This document shows, piece after piece, positions 8,267 to 18,140 of a stretch of 35,006 bases of DNA. The stretch is from the NCBI GenBank assembly GCA_026398715.1, contig JAPLSI010000149.1, positions 1 through 35,006 on the forward strand, read 5' to 3'. The position numbers and the translations under genes were made by a program. The notes beneath the pieces were generated by a model, which was not told the origin of the DNA, did not search any database, and saw only the letters and a list, made by a program, of their open reading frames with translations. Numbering within the stretch: position 1 is the stretch's first letter; each line of letters begins with the position of its first letter. The DNA comes from Gammaproteobacteria bacterium. Lineage in GTDB: Bacteria; Pseudomonadota; Gammaproteobacteria; Xanthomonadales; Xanthomonadaceae.

Positions 8267-8715
8267 GTGCCCGCCTTGCCGCGCGCCAGCCGGACCTCGC
8301 CGGTCAGCCACTCCACGTCCACCTGCCAGGCGGCGTTGTCACGCTGCACCACGATGCGCCCGCCGGTGGCGGCGCCTTCGGGAAAGAAACGGATGGACAC
8401 CTGGTCGGGCGCGGTCTGTTCGACCTGGGCGCCGGTCGCGATGATCCTGATGCCGTCACGCAACTTGCCGTGGCGCTTGTTCGGCCCCTGCCATTCGCGG
8501 GTGCGCGCATCCAGCGTGAATACCTGCGGCTTGCCGGTGACGATGGCCTGGGCGCGCGTGTAGCGCAGCTGCGCCGCGACTTCGCGCGCGGCGCCGCGCA
8601 GTTGCTGGCCCGGCAGGCCCGAGCTCATCACCGACGCAGCCATCGCGGTGACGGCCGCAAGCAACACGACCACCACGATGAGTTCGATCAGGGTGAATCC
8701 GCGCTGGCGTTGCAC
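8263..8715 (-). CDS. gspH: Type II secretion minor pseudopilin GspH
   Basis: The protein has 150 residues from a GTG at 8715-8713, giving MQRQRGFTLIELIVVVV, the expected short prepilin leader with Gly before the cut and Glu at +5. No ATG is available in this position: the upstream open frame overlaps gspG and has an Arg-rich, unrelated sequence. The start is 20 bases after the gspG stop with only a weak GGGCAG ribosome site, so translation may depend on gspG. The C-terminal domain contains REVAAQLRYTRAQAIVTGKP, typical of GspH/FimT proteins. It links the tip complex to the GspG shaft. Confidence 0.9.
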   Translation of the reverse strand: MQRQRGFTLIELIVVVVLLAAVTAMAASVMSSGLPGQQLRGAAREVAAQLRYTRAQAIVTGKPQVFTLDARTREWQGPNKRHGKLRDGIRIIATGAQVEQTAPDQVSIRFFPEGAATGGRIVVQRDNAAWQVDVEWLTGEVRLARGKAGT

Positions 8716-8735
8716 CGTCGGCTGCCCGTGGCCGG

Positions 8736-9167
8736 TCAGGGCGCGACCACGTCCTTGTCCACGCCTTCGCCGCCGACCTTGCCGTCGGCGCCCAGGCTGA
8801 CCAGGTTGAACGGCGCTTCGTCCGCGCCGGGACGACGGTATTCGATCGGGTTGTGCCACGGGTCCTTGAAGTCGGCTTCCTTGGCGTACGGGCCGAGCCA
8901 GCCATCCACGTTGCCCGGGTCCTTCAACAACTGGTCCAGCGCATCGGGATAGGTGCCAACGTCCGCCTGGAACTGGTCGATCTGCGTGGCCAGTGAATTG
9001 AGCTGCGTGACCACGATGCGGGCCTCGGCGCTCTTCTTGTTGTTGATGATCTTGCCGCCGACCACGGCCAGCACGGTGCCGATCAGCACGATCACGATCA
9101 CCAGTTCGATCAAGGTCATGCCGCGAACGCGGCGGCCGCCGGGGGAAGCAGTCAGGTTGGTCTTCAT
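8736..9167 (-). CDS. gspG: Type II secretion major pseudopilin GspG
   Basis: The protein has 143 residues. The ATG shares a base with the gspF stop (TGATG). The leader MKTNLTASPGGRRVRG is cleaved after Gly16; the mature protein starts MTLIELVIVIVLIGTVLAVV, with Met rather than Phe at +1 and Glu at +5. The hydrophobic helix is followed by QLNSLATQIDQFQADVGTYP, the family signature. The C-terminal loop (SLGADGKVGGEGVDKDV) carries the acidic residues that bind calcium in GspG. It polymerises into the periplasmic pseudopilus that pushes folded substrates through the secretin. Confidence 0.97.
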   Translation of the reverse strand: MKTNLTASPGGRRVRGMTLIELVIVIVLIGTVLAVVGGKIINNKKSAEARIVVTQLNSLATQIDQFQADVGTYPDALDQLLKDPGNVDGWLGPYAKEADFKDPWHNPIEYRRPGADEAPFNLVSLGADGKVGGEGVDKDVVAP

Positions 9168-10384
9168 CAGCCTAGGTTTCCAGTCAGGTCGTAGATCGGA
9201 AGCAGTACGGAAAGGATGATTGCGGCCACGATGACCGCCATCAGGATGGTCAGTGCAGGCACCAGCAACACCAGCAGCCGGTCCAGCGCATTACGTGTTT
9301 CGACATCGAAAGTATCGGCGACCTTGATCAGCAGCGTATCGAGCTCGCCCGATTCCTCACCGACCTGGATCATCTGCACCGCCAGCCGCGGAAAGACCTT
9401 TTGCCGGCCCAACGCGTAGCCGAGGCCAGACCCGGACTTGACCTCGCTGGACGCAGCCTCCAACGCATTGGCCAGCACCCGGTTGGACAGCACGTTGCCG
9501 CTGAGGTTCAAGGCGGTAAGCAAGGGCACGCCGTTGCCGACCAGCGTGCCCAGCGTGCGCGCCAGGCGTGCGGTTTCCAGGCGGCCGATCAATGGACCGG
9601 CATAACGATTGGCCAGCATGCGTGCGTCCATGGCCAGGCGCCAGGCGGGGTCGCCGATGCGGTTGTTCAGCCACCACGCGAACAGCAGCAGCCCGGCAAG
9701 GATCAGCGGCCAGCCGTTGCGAAGCCCGCTGCTGAGCCAAAGCACGGCCTGCGTGTACCAGGCCAGTTCGGCATTCAGGCTCGCGAACAAGGCCTCGAAT
9801 TGCGGCACTACCCCGACCAGCAGGATGGCGACGGAGACGAAGACCAGGCCCAACAGGAAAACCGGATAGGTGAGTGCGTTGGTGACGCGACTGCGCAACT
9901 CTCGGCTGCGCTCGAGGTAGTCCGCGAGTCGGCGCAGCGCATCGTCCAGGCCGCCGCCGGACTCACCGGCTCGCACCAGGTTCACGTACAGGCGCGAGAA
10001 CAATCCGTGCTGTTGTTCCAGCGCCACCGACAACGGTGCGCCGCCGCGGACGGTTTCGCGGATGCGTTCGAGCACCTTGCGCGCAGCGGCGGTCTCGGGA
10101 AGTTCTATCAGGATGCCGAGCGCGCGATCAAGTGGTTGCCCGGCGCCGAGCAAGGTCGCCAGCTGCTGGGTGAACTGCAGGATCTGCGCGGCATTGAGTT
10201 CGCGCTTCTTGCCGAGTGAAAAAAGACTGATGGCCTCGCCGGACTGGTTGGCGCGCAAGGCCTCGACCGGCAGGTAGCCCTGGTCCTGCAGGCGCACGAT
10301 GACTTCGTCGGCGTTGGCCGCTTCCATCTGGCCGTCCAGCGACTCGCCCGTGGCCGACAAGGCCTTGTAGCGGAACAAGGCCAT
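9167..10384 (-). CDS. gspF: Type II secretion inner-membrane platform protein GspF
   Basis: The protein has 405 residues and starts 4 bases after gspE, with AGGAAG upstream. It is a polytopic member of the GspF/PilC family: two homologous cytoplasmic helical domains (RELNAAQILQFTQQLATLLGAG near 60-80; the second copy includes ETARLARTLGTLVGNGVPLL), each followed by membrane segments (VTNALTYPVFLLGLVFVSVA near 165-185, the WPLILAGLLLFAWWL segment, and LVPALTILMAVIVAAIILSV near the end). The family signature RAGESGGGLDDAL is present, with its second copy as QVGEESGELDTLL. It links ATP turnover by GspE to pseudopilus assembly. Confidence 0.97.
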   Translation of the reverse strand: MALFRYKALSATGESLDGQMEAANADEVIVRLQDQGYLPVEALRANQSGEAISLFSLGKKRELNAAQILQFTQQLATLLGAGQPLDRALGILIELPETAAARKVLERIRETVRGGAPLSVALEQQHGLFSRLYVNLVRAGESGGGLDDALRRLADYLERSRELRSRVTNALTYPVFLLGLVFVSVAILLVGVVPQFEALFASLNAELAWYTQAVLWLSSGLRNGWPLILAGLLLFAWWLNNRIGDPAWRLAMDARMLANRYAGPLIGRLETARLARTLGTLVGNGVPLLTALNLSGNVLSNRVLANALEAASSEVKSGSGLGYALGRQKVFPRLAVQMIQVGEESGELDTLLIKVADTFDVETRNALDRLLVLLVPALTILMAVIVAAIILSVLLPIYDLTGNLG

Positions 10385-10388
10385 CTAC

Positions 10389-12104
10389 TCAGGCTTCCTG
10401 GGTAACACGCAGGACTTCCTCGATCGTGGTGATGCCCTGCATCGCCTTGACCAGGCCGTCCTCGTACATCGTGCGCATGCCGCCCGCGCGCGCGGCTTCC
10501 TCGATCTCGCCCATGCCCGCGTGCTGCATCACCAGGCGACGCAGTTCGTCGGTCATCACCAGGAATTCCATGATGGTGCCGCGGCCGAGGTAACCGGTGA
10601 GCGACAACGACGAGGGTTTCGGGCGATAAAGGTAGATGGTGCCCTCGGGCTTGAAGCGACGCAGGCCGAACTCCGCAACCACCTCCGGCGGCGCTTCGTA
10701 GCGTTCGGCATGGGTGGGCTCGAGCCTGCGCACCAGTCGCTGTGCAAGGATGCCGTTGACAGTGGATGTCAGCAGGTAGTCCTCAACGCCCATGTCCATC
10801 AATCGCGTGATGCCGCCGGCGGCGTTGTTGGTGTGCAGGGTGGAAAGCACAAGATGGCCGGTCAGCGCGGACTGGATGGCGATGCGCGATGTCTCGAGGT
10901 CGCGCATTTCGCCGATCATGATGATGTCCGGGTCCTGGCGCACGATGCTGCGCAGGGCATGGGCAAAATCGAGGCCGATCTGCGGCTTCACTTGAATTTG
11001 GTTGATGCCCTCGATCTGGTATTCGACCGGGTCTTCGACGGTGATGATCTTGACGTCCGACGTATTGAGCTGCGACAGCGCCGCGTACAGCGTCGTGGTC
11101 TTGCCCGAACCGGTGGGGCCGGTGACCAGCAGGATGCCGTGCGGTTGTTCGAGCACGCGCATGAAGCTCGACAGGAAATCGTCGGTGAAGCCCAATGCCT
11201 TGAAATCGAGCACGACCGACTCGCGGTCGAGCAGTCGCATCACCACGCTTTCGCCGTGCGCGGTGGGCACGGAGCTGACGCGCAGGTCGAGTTCCTTGCC
11301 CTGCACGCGCACCATGATGCGGCCGTCCTGTGGCAGGCGGCGCTCGGCGATGTTGAGCTTGGCCATGATCTTGATGCGCGATATGACCGCGGCGGTCAGG
11401 TTGGCGGGCGGCGACTCGGCCTCTTCCAGCACGCCGTCGACGCGATAGCGGACCTTCAAACGGTTTTCGAAGGGCTCGATGTGGATATCGGACGCGCGCA
11501 TTTCGACGGCGCGCTGGATGACGAGATTGACCAGGCGGATGACCGGCGCTTCAGACGCCAAGTCACGCAAATGTTCGACGTCGGCTTCGTCACCGACCGT
11601 ATCGTCGCCGATATTTTCGACGATCGTGCCCATCGCACTGCGACCCTGGCCGTAATAGCGCTCGATCAGGTCAGCGATTTCAGAACGCAGGCCGACGCTG
11701 ACGCGAACTTGCCTTCCGGTCGCCAGGCTGACCGCTTCGGCGGCATAGCCGTCCTGCGGATCGGCGACCAGCAGGTGGATGCCGGTCGCGTCCTCAACCA
11801 CCGGGCAGACCGATTGCTGCTTGAGGAACCTCAGCGAAACCGAGACATTTTCGGGCGGCGAATCGGGACAGTCGCGCGCCGACACCAGGGGCAGGCCCAG
11901 CACGTCGCTGCAGGCTTCGGCCATGTCGCGTTCCGACACCAGGCCCAGCCGCACCAACAGGGTGGACAGCGAGCCGCCCGCCTCGGCCTGCAGGCGCAGG
12001 GCCCGGGCAAGGTCGTTGTCCTTGAGGCGGCCACGGGCGAGCAGCGCCGTCGCGATCCGTTCCTCGGGGCCCTCGGCCAGCAACTTGTCGGCCACTGTGT
12101 TCAT
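10389..12104 (-). CDS. gspE: Type II secretion ATPase GspE (XpsE type, no tetracysteine motif)
   Basis: The protein has 571 residues from the ATG at 12104; an upstream alternative start adds only 7 residues. The N-terminal GspE/XpsE domain (about 10-150) binds GspL. The RecA-like C-terminal domain has a Walker A GPTGSGKT at about 329-336, an Asp box (IIMIGEMRDLET), and His box STLHTNNAAGG. Between the His box and the C-terminal helices, most GspE proteins have two CxxC pairs that bind zinc. Here the region (RRLEPTHAERYEAPPE to SLTGYLGRGTIMEF) has no cysteine at all. I recall that Xanthomonas and Xylella XpsE also lack it, so this is a lineage trait rather than damage. It begins the cluster 54 bases after purL. 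Confidence 0.97.
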   Translation of the reverse strand: MNTVADKLLAEGPEERIATALLARGRLKDNDLARALRLQAEAGGSLSTLLVRLGLVSERDMAEACSDVLGLPLVSARDCPDSPPENVSVSLRFLKQQSVCPVVEDATGIHLLVADPQDGYAAEAVSLATGRQVRVSVGLRSEIADLIERYYGQGRSAMGTIVENIGDDTVGDEADVEHLRDLASEAPVIRLVNLVIQRAVEMRASDIHIEPFENRLKVRYRVDGVLEEAESPPANLTAAVISRIKIMAKLNIAERRLPQDGRIMVRVQGKELDLRVSSVPTAHGESVVMRLLDRESVVLDFKALGFTDDFLSSFMRVLEQPHGILLVTGPTGSGKTTTLYAALSQLNTSDVKIITVEDPVEYQIEGINQIQVKPQIGLDFAHALRSIVRQDPDIIMIGEMRDLETSRIAIQSALTGHLVLSTLHTNNAAGGITRLMDMGVEDYLLTSTVNGILAQRLVRRLEPTHAERYEAPPEVVAEFGLRRFKPEGTIYLYRPKPSSLSLTGYLGRGTIMEFLVMTDELRRLVMQHAGMGEIEEAARAGGMRTMYEDGLVKAMQGITTIEEVLRVTQEA

Positions 12105-12158
12105 GAAACCCGCTCCGTCTACCAATAGGCACGACTTTAGCAGTTTGGAACGGCCTGA

Positions 12159-15100
12159 TCAGCCGACCCAGGCGCGCGCGTTGTGGAACAACTTCATCCA
12201 CGGCGACTGTTCGCCCCATCCGGCGGGATGCCAGCTCATCTGCACGCTGCGATGCACGCGCTCGGGATGCGGCATCAGCAGGGTGCTTCGGCCGTCCAGG
12301 CTGGTCAGGCCGGTAACGCCGGCCGGCGAACCGTTGGGATTGTTCGGATAGGTTTCCGCGACTTGCCCATGGCCGTCGATGAATCGCAGCGCGACCTTGG
12401 CCAGCGATGCGTGTTCGGGCGCATCGAATTGCGCCCGGCCCTCGCCATGCGAGACCACGATCGGGATGCGCGAGCCAGCCATGCCCTTGAAGAACAGCGA
12501 GGGCGAATCCATCACCTCCACCAGGCTCAAGCGCGCCTCGAACTGTTCGCTGCGATTGCGCAGGAAGCGCGGCCAATGTTCGGCGCCGGGAATGAGGCCC
12601 TTCAACTGGGCCAGCATCTGGCAACCATTGCACACGCCCAGGCTGAAGCTGTCGCTGCGCGCGAAAAAAGCGGCGAAATGGTCGCGCAACGCGGGCCGTT
12701 CGAGGATGGATGTCGCCCAGCCGCGACCGGCGCCCAGCACGTCGCCATAGCTGAAGCCACCGCAGGCCGCGAAGCCCTGGAACGGATCGAGCCGGACGCG
12801 ACCGGCGATCAGGTCGCTCATGTGCACGTCCACCGCCGTGAAGCCGGCGCGGTCGAAGGCCGCCGCCATTTCCGCGTGGCTGTTGACGCCCTGCTCGCGC
12901 AGGATGGCGACGCGCGGGCGGGCACCGGTGTTCACGTAAGGCGCGGAAGGTCCTTCGGAAACAAGCGCAGGCACCAGGCCGGGCTCGTTGAAGTCGCTGC
13001 GCGTTTCGCGTTCTTCATCGGCGCATTCGGGATTGTCGCGCAGGCGCTGCATGGCATGCGTCACCGACCACCAGGCGTCGAACAATTCCTGCCATAGCCA
13101 TTCGGCCAAGACTTCACGCTCGCCCAGCAGGCGCACGATCGGCGCGGCGATCGGCTTGCCGATCCGCTGGGCGCAATGGGTCAGGTCATGGCGATTGACG
13201 AGATCGGCGAAAGCCGCGCGGTCTTCAGCGGCAATCTGCACTACGGCGCCCAGTTCTTCATTGAACAGGCAGGCCAGCGGATTGTCGCCCCAGGCATCGA
13301 GGTTCAACTCCAGGCCGGTGCGCGAGGCGAATGCCATTTCGCACAGTGCGGCGAAGGCGCCGCCGTCGGAACGGTCGTGGTAGGCGAGCAGCAGCTTGTC
13401 CGCGCGAGCGGCCTGGATCAGCTCGAAGAAAGCGCGCAGGCGTGCAGGTTCTTCCAGGTCCGGTGCGACATTGCCGAAACCGCCGTAGCACTGGCCCAGC
13501 ACGCTGCCGCCCAGGCGTTGCAGTCCGGCACCGAGGCCGATCAGCCACAGTTCGGAGTCCACCTCGCGATCGAGGATGGGCGTCAACTGCTCGCGCACGT
13601 CGGAAACCCGCGCGAAGGCGCTGATGACCAGCGACACCGGCGACACCGACTTGGCGGCGTTGCCGGCCGTGTCCTGCCACTGCGCCTGCATGGACAGCGA
13701 GTCCTTGCCCACCGGGATGCTGATGTCGAGGTCGGGACACAACTCCATGCCGACCGCCTGCACTGCTTCGTAAAGCAAAGCGTCTTCGCCATTGAATGAG
13801 GCAGCCGCCATCCAGTTGGCCGACAGCTTCACTTCCGCCAGCGACGACACCGGCGCCGCAGCCAGGTTGGTGATGGCTTCGCCGACCGCCATGCGCGCCG
13901 ACGCCGCGGCGTCGATCAAGGCCAGTGGCGTGCGCTCGCCCACCGACATCGCTTCACCAGAGAAACCGATGAAGTCGGTCAGGCTGATAGCGCAATCGGC
14001 CAACGGCAGTTGCCACGGCCCGACCATCTGGTCGCGCGAGCACAATCCGCCGACGCTACGGTCGCCAATGGTGACCAGGAAATTCTTCGCCGCGACGGTC
14101 GGATGCGAAAGCACGCGAAGCCCGGCCTCGCGGATGTCTATTGCGCCCAGCTCCAGCTTCGGCCAGCGCACGGCGGCCGGCGTGGAGGTGTCGCGATGCA
14201 TCTTCGGCGCCTTGCCGAACAGCAGGTCCATCGGCATGTCGATCGCCGGTTCACGGCCGGCGTAGCCGACGACCAGTCGTTCTTCGGCGGTTGCGGTGCC
14301 GACGATCGCGTACGGGCAACGCTCGCGCGCGCAAAGCGCCTCGAACGCCGCGAGGTCCTCGGCTGCGACGCCCAGCACATAGCGTTCCTGCGACTCGTTG
14401 CACCACAACTGCATCGGCGACAGCGAGGGGTCAACGCTGGGCACTTTGCCCAGGTCGATCTGCCCGCCTACGCCGGAATCGTGCAGCAGTTCGGGAATGG
14501 CATTGGACAGGCCGCCCGCGCCCACGTCGTGCATGAAGCGGATCGGATTGGCCGCGCCCAGCGCAACGCAACGATCGATCACTTCCTGGCAACGACGCTC
14601 CATCTCGGGGTTGTCGCGTTGCACCGAGGCAAAATCGAGCGCCTGCGAACTCTGCCCGGAGGCGACCGACGATGCGGCGCCGCCGCCGAGGCCGATCAGC
14701 ATCGCCGGGCCACCCAGCACGATGACCGCGTCGCCGGCGCGCAGCGGCAACTTGCGTACTTGTTCACGGTCCATCGCGCCAAGGCCGCCGGCAAGCATGA
14801 TCGGCTTGTCGTAGGCACGGATGAGTCCGGCCTGGGCGGTGGGCAGTTCGAAGCTTCGGAAATAGCCGGTGAGGTTGGGACGGCCGAACTCGTTGTTGAA
14901 GGCGGCGCCGCCAAGCGGGCCGTCCATCATGATCTCGAACGCGGATGCCATGCGCGGATTGAGCTCGCGCGGCTGTTCCCACGGTTGCGGCAGCGTCGGA
15001 ATGCGCAGGTGCGACACCGAGAAACCGGTGAGGCCTACCTTGGGTTTGCCGCCGCGCCCGGTCGCGCCCTCGTCGCGGATCTCGCCACCGGCGCCGGTGC

Positions 15101-16007
15101 TCGCGCCCGGGAACGGGGAGATGGCGGTCGGATGGTTGTGCGTTTCGACCTTGATGCAGAACGCGCTGTCGCGCAACGGTTCGTGGTGATACTCGCCGGT
15201 GGCCGCATCGGAGCGGAAACGCCGGCCGGGAAAACCTTCGACGACCGCGGCGTTGTCCTTGTAGGCGCTGAGCGTGAGCTGGGGCGCCTGTGCATGCGTG
15301 TTGCGGATCATGCCGAACAAGGAGTGCGGCATGTCATCGCCGTCGATGGTGTAGCGCGCGTTGAAGATCTTGTGCCGGCAATGTTCGGAATTCGCCTGCG
15401 CGAACATCATCAGTTCGGCGTCGGACGGATCGCGGCCGAGCGCGCCGTAGCGTTCGACCAGATAGGCCAGTTCGTCTTCCGACAGGGCCAGGCCAAGCCG
15501 GGTATTGGCGGCAGCCAATTCACCGAGCGGAATGCGTTCGAGATTTCCCGCGGGCTGTTCTTCGAACAAGGCGGCGGCTTCACTGCGATTCGACAACAGC
15601 GACTGGGTCATCGGATCGAACAACTCATGGGCCAGTCGCGCCCAGCGTGGATCACTTTCCGCAGGCAGGCCCGACAGGTCCAGGCGCAGGCCGCGTTCGA
15701 CGCGCTTCACGCCGTGGCCGGCGCCCTGCAGTATTTCAGTGGCCTTGCTGGCCCAGGGCGACACCGTGCCCAGGCGCGGCGTGACGAACCGGCTTTGCGA
15801 TCCATCCGATGGCGTCGCCTGCGCGGGGCAACCCTCCAGGATGCGACCCAAGGCATCGAGGTCCGGCGACGAGCCCGGCTCGGCCTGCAGGAAATAGACA
15901 TGCCAGGCGCCGGTGACACTGAGGTCGGGAACGATCTGGCGGAGACGGGCTTGAAGACGGTCGCGCCGAAAGGGCGACAGGGCCGGCAGGCCCTCGAGGA
16001 CGATCAT
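12159..16007 (-). CDS. purL: Phosphoribosylformylglycinamidine synthase (FGAM synthetase, large type)
   Basis: The enzyme converts FGAR, ATP and glutamine to FGAM in de novo purine synthesis. The 1282 residues match the single-chain large type of Gammaproteobacteria: a PurS-like N-terminal domain, a linker, the synthetase core with [16 protein letters not shown] (about 205-220) and [20 protein letters not shown], a second AIRS-type half ([18 protein letters not shown]), and a C-terminal class I glutaminase. The glutaminase nucleophile is Cys1126 in LGVCNGCQM; its His lies in LLMPHPERV. The start at 16007 has only a weak ribosome site. A candidate -10 (TAGAAT, minus strand, 16045-16040) lies between this gene and the dsbC terminator. 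Confidence 0.98.
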   Translation of the reverse strand: MIVLEGLPALSPFRRDRLQARLRQIVPDLSVTGAWHVYFLQAEPGSSPDLDALGRILEGCPAQATPSDGSQSRFVTPRLGTVSPWASKATEILQGAGHGVKRVERGLRLDLSGLPAESDPRWARLAHELFDPMTQSLLSNRSEAAALFEEQPAGNLERIPLGELAAANTRLGLALSEDELAYLVERYGALGRDPSDAELMMFAQANSEHCRHKIFNARYTIDGDDMPHSLFGMIRNTHAQAPQLTLSAYKDNAAVVEGFPGRRFRSDAATGEYHHEPLRDSAFCIKVETHNHPTAISPFPGASTGAGGEIRDEGATGRGGKPKVGLTGFSVSHLRIPTLPQPWEQPRELNPRMASAFEIMMDGPLGGAAFNNEFGRPNLTGYFRSFELPTAQAGLIRAYDKPIMLAGGLGAMDREQVRKLPLRAGDAVIVLGGPAMLIGLGGGAASSVASGQSSQALDFASVQRDNPEMERRCQEVIDRCVALGAANPIRFMHDVGAGGLSNAIPELLHDSGVGGQIDLGKVPSVDPSLSPMQLWCNESQERYVLGVAAEDLAAFEALCARERCPYAIVGTATAEERLVVGYAGREPAIDMPMDLLFGKAPKMHRDTSTPAAVRWPKLELGAIDIREAGLRVLSHPTVAAKNFLVTIGDRSVGGLCSRDQMVGPWQLPLADCAISLTDFIGFSGEAMSVGERTPLALIDAAASARMAVGEAITNLAAAPVSSLAEVKLSANWMAAASFNGEDALLYEAVQAVGMELCPDLDISIPVGKDSLSMQAQWQDTAGNAAKSVSPVSLVISAFARVSDVREQLTPILDREVDSELWLIGLGAGLQRLGGSVLGQCYGGFGNVAPDLEEPARLRAFFELIQAARADKLLLAYHDRSDGGAFAALCEMAFASRTGLELNLDAWGDNPLACLFNEELGAVVQIAAEDRAAFADLVNRHDLTHCAQRIGKPIAAPIVRLLGEREVLAEWLWQELFDAWWSVTHAMQRLRDNPECADEERETRSDFNEPGLVPALVSEGPSAPYVNTGARPRVAILREQGVNSHAEMAAAFDRAGFTAVDVHMSDLIAGRVRLDPFQGFAACGGFSYGDVLGAGRGWATSILERPALRDHFAAFFARSDSFSLGVCNGCQMLAQLKGLIPGAEHWPRFLRNRSEQFEARLSLVEVMDSPSLFFKGMAGSRIPIVVSHGEGRAQFDAPEHASLAKVALRFIDGHGQVAETYPNNPNGSPAGVTGLTSLDGRSTLLMPHPERVHRSVQMSWHPAGWGEQSPWMKLFHNARAWVG

Positions 16008-16043
16008 GTCCGCGGTTATCCGTGGAAAACGAGTCGCCTATTC

Positions 16044-16078
16044 TAAACGAAAGGCCCGCCTGGCATCGCCGGCGGGCC
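16044..16078 (-). terminator. Rho-independent terminator between dsbC and purL
   Basis: On the minus strand, 13 bases after the dsbC stop, an 8-bp GC stem (GGCCCGCC pairing with GGCGGGCC, plus strand 16053-16060 and 16071-16078) is followed by TTTCGTTT. The loop contains a further GGC/GCC pair. The hairpin and T-rich tail fit an intrinsic terminator for dsbC, so purL is probably transcribed from its own promoter just downstream. Confidence 0.75.
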
Positions 16079-16091
16079 GGGGTGGGGCGAA

Positions 16092-16856
16092 TTACTTGGC
16101 GGCGACGGCCCGGGCGGCGGCGCGATCGAGCCGAGCCAGCATCTCGTCGGGGGGCAGGTAGCCGCCCAATTGGGTGCCGTCAGGCCCGTAGATGGCCGGC
16201 GTGCCGTCCACGCCGATGCGACGAGCAAGCTCGAAATCCTCGGCAATGGGGTTCGAGCAGGTCTTCTTGGCGACGGGCCGGTCGTTCTTGGCATCGGTCA
16301 GGGCCTTGCGGCGATCCGGCGCGCACCAGACGTTGATGGCCTTGGTGAACGACTCGGTATTCGGGCCCGAACGCGGGAAGAACAGGTATTCCACCGAGAT
16401 GCCGACCTTGTTGTAGTCGGCGATCTGGGTGTGCATCTTGCGGCAATAGCCGCAATCGATGTCGGTGAAGACGGTCAGGCGGTACTTGGGCTTGGCCGGC
16501 GAAAAGATGATGCGGCGCTCGCGCGGAACCGCGTCCAGGATGGTGCGGCGCAAAGCGCCTTCGCTGGCGGCGGTCAGGTTGTCGCGGGAGGCGAGCTCGA
16601 TCAGCGAGCCCTGGATGATGTACTTGCCGTCGGCGCGCGCGTAGATGACCTTGCCGCCGATCGCCACCTCGCGATAGCCGGGGATCGGGGATGGCTTGAT
16701 GCTGTCGATGGTGGCGCCCGGAACCGCCTTGAGGATGGCTGCCTTGAGCACGGCATCGCCTTGCGCCACGGGCGCGCCCGGCTTGGGCTGGGCCATGGCG
16801 ACGACGGCTGCCAGCCCCAGGGCGGCAGCGACGGAAAAGGCGATCTGGCGGTTCAT
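16092..16856 (-). CDS. dsbC: Periplasmic thiol:disulfide interchange protein DsbC
   Basis: The protein has 254 residues with a signal peptide (MNRQIAFSVAAALGLAAVVA, cut near MAQ). A DsbC-type N-terminal dimerisation domain (about 30-95, PSPIPGYREVAIGGKVIY) is followed by a thioredoxin domain with active site CGYC at 135-138, in FTDIDCGYCRKMH. The cis-proline loop is GTPAIYG (Thr219-Pro220), and a second Cys pair (178 and 200) corresponds to the structural disulfide of DsbC. It isomerises wrong disulfides in the periplasm, which would help T2SS substrates fold before export. The ribosome site AAGGA lies a few bases before the ATG. Confidence 0.95.
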   Translation of the reverse strand: MNRQIAFSVAAALGLAAVVAMAQPKPGAPVAQGDAVLKAAILKAVPGATIDSIKPSPIPGYREVAIGGKVIYARADGKYIIQGSLIELASRDNLTAASEGALRRTILDAVPRERRIIFSPAKPKYRLTVFTDIDCGYCRKMHTQIADYNKVGISVEYLFFPRSGPNTESFTKAINVWCAPDRRKALTDAKNDRPVAKKTCSNPIAEDFELARRIGVDGTPAIYGPDGTQLGGYLPPDEMLARLDRAAARAVAAK

Positions 16857-17072
16857 TCGGTGTCCTTGGTACGGGTTGATGCTTCCGACCGCAAGGGTGC
16901 CGGAAAAGTTCAAGCATTCTGCCAGAACCGCCTCCCCTCCATGCACCGTTCGTCCCCGGAATGGGGCCACGCGCCGGTTCGGCCGGCGTCGGGCAAGCCG
17001 TGTTGCCGCCCCCGAAGCCCTCTGCCATGCTCGGCCGGCCGATCGATTCGGCCCACCCAGGAGACTGCGAGA

Positions 17073-18140
17073 ATGACCCGGACCCTGTTGGTACTGCTTA
17101 CCGCCTGCCTGGCTGCCGCCTGCTCGAAGCCGGCGCCGGTTGAAGTAGCCGCAGCGCCTGCCGCTACGACCACTCCCGCCATGCCGACTGTCGACTACTT
17201 CGACAACAGCGGCCGCGACGACATCCTGGCCGGCGGCGAGAAGATGATCGAGATCGACACGCCCAAGGGAAAATTCCGCGTCTGGACCAAGCGCACCGGC
17301 AACAATCCCACCATCAAGGTCCTCACGCTGCACGGCGGACCCGGCGGCAACCACCAGGTCTTTACCGCCTTCGACAGTTACTTCCCAGGCGCCGGCATCG
17401 AGTACTACTTCTACGACCAGTTGGGTTCGACCTACAGCGACCAGCCGCACGAGGACTCGCTGTGGGAAACCGACCGCTTCGTGGACGAACTGGAACAGGT
17501 GCGCCAGGCGCTGAAGCTCGGCCCGGACAACTTCTACCTGCTGGGACATTCGTGGGGCGGGATCCTCGCCATCGAATACGCGCTGAAGTACCCCGGCCAG
17601 CTGAAGGGCCTGGTGATCTCGAACATGATGTCGAGCATCCCGGCCTACAACACGTATGCCAAGACCGTGCTGATGCCGCAGATGGAGCCGGCCGTGCTGG
17701 CCGAGATCCTGGCGATGGAATCGCGCAAGGATTACGCCAATCCGCGCTACGAAGAACTGCTGATGGCCAACTTCTACACCCAGCACGTGCTGCGCATGCC
17801 GCTCGAGCAATGGCCGGCGCCGGTGGTGCGGACGTTTTCCACCCTCAACAAGGAAATCTATATCCCGATGCAGGGTCCCAGCGAGATGGCCGCCAGCGGC
17901 AAGCTGGAGAACTGGGACCGCAGCGCCGACCTGAAGAAGATAACGGTGCCGACGCTGGTCATCGGCGCCCAGCACGACACCATGGACCCGAAGCACATGG
18001 AATGGATGGCGGGCCAGTTCCCGAAGGGTCGCTTCCTGCTCTGCCCCAATGGCAGCCATGTCGCCATGTACGACGACCAGCAGGTGTACATGGCCGGCCT
18101 GATCGACTTCCTGAAGGACGTTGACGGTGGCACCTTCTAA
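17073..18140 (+). CDS. Lipoprotein alpha/beta hydrolase, proline iminopeptidase-like (S33)
   Basis: The protein has 355 residues. The ribosome site AGGAG (17059-17063) lies nine bases before the ATG. The leader ends LAAAC with Cys17, a lipobox, so the enzyme is probably anchored in the cell envelope. The hydrolase domain has the oxyanion motif LTLHGGPGGNH (about 85-94), nucleophile elbow GHSWGG (Ser160), acid Asp302 (GAQHDTMDP) and His329 (NGSHVAMYD). The HGGPGG motif is typical of S33 prolyl aminopeptidases, so release of N-terminal proline or other small residues from peptides is the best guess. The 3' end overlaps the next gene, which suggests translational coupling. Confidence 0.92.
   Translation: MTRTLLVLLTACLAAACSKPAPVEVAAAPAATTTPAMPTVDYFDNSGRDDILAGGEKMIEIDTPKGKFRVWTKRTGNNPTIKVLTLHGGPGGNHQVFTAFDSYFPGAGIEYYFYDQLGSTYSDQPHEDSLWETDRFVDELEQVRQALKLGPDNFYLLGHSWGGILAIEYALKYPGQLKGLVISNMMSSIPAYNTYAKTVLMPQMEPAVLAEILAMESRKDYANPRYEELLMANFYTQHVLRMPLEQWPAPVVRTFSTLNKEIYIPMQGPSEMAASGKLENWDRSADLKKITVPTLVIGAQHDTMDPKHMEWMAGQFPKGRFLLCPNGSHVAMYDDQQVYMAGLIDFLKDVDGGTF

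Noticed and set aside
14010..16046. Long plus-strand frame opposite purL
   Set aside because: PurL motifs are complete on the minus strand over this range; the plus-strand product has no domain and is an antisense shadow. The same holds for the long frame at 10521-12128 opposite gspE.
16857..18059. Upstream extension of dsbC on the minus strand
   Set aside because: The frame stays open through the opposite-strand hydrolase gene, but the ATG at 16856 has a signal peptide and an AAGGA ribosome site.
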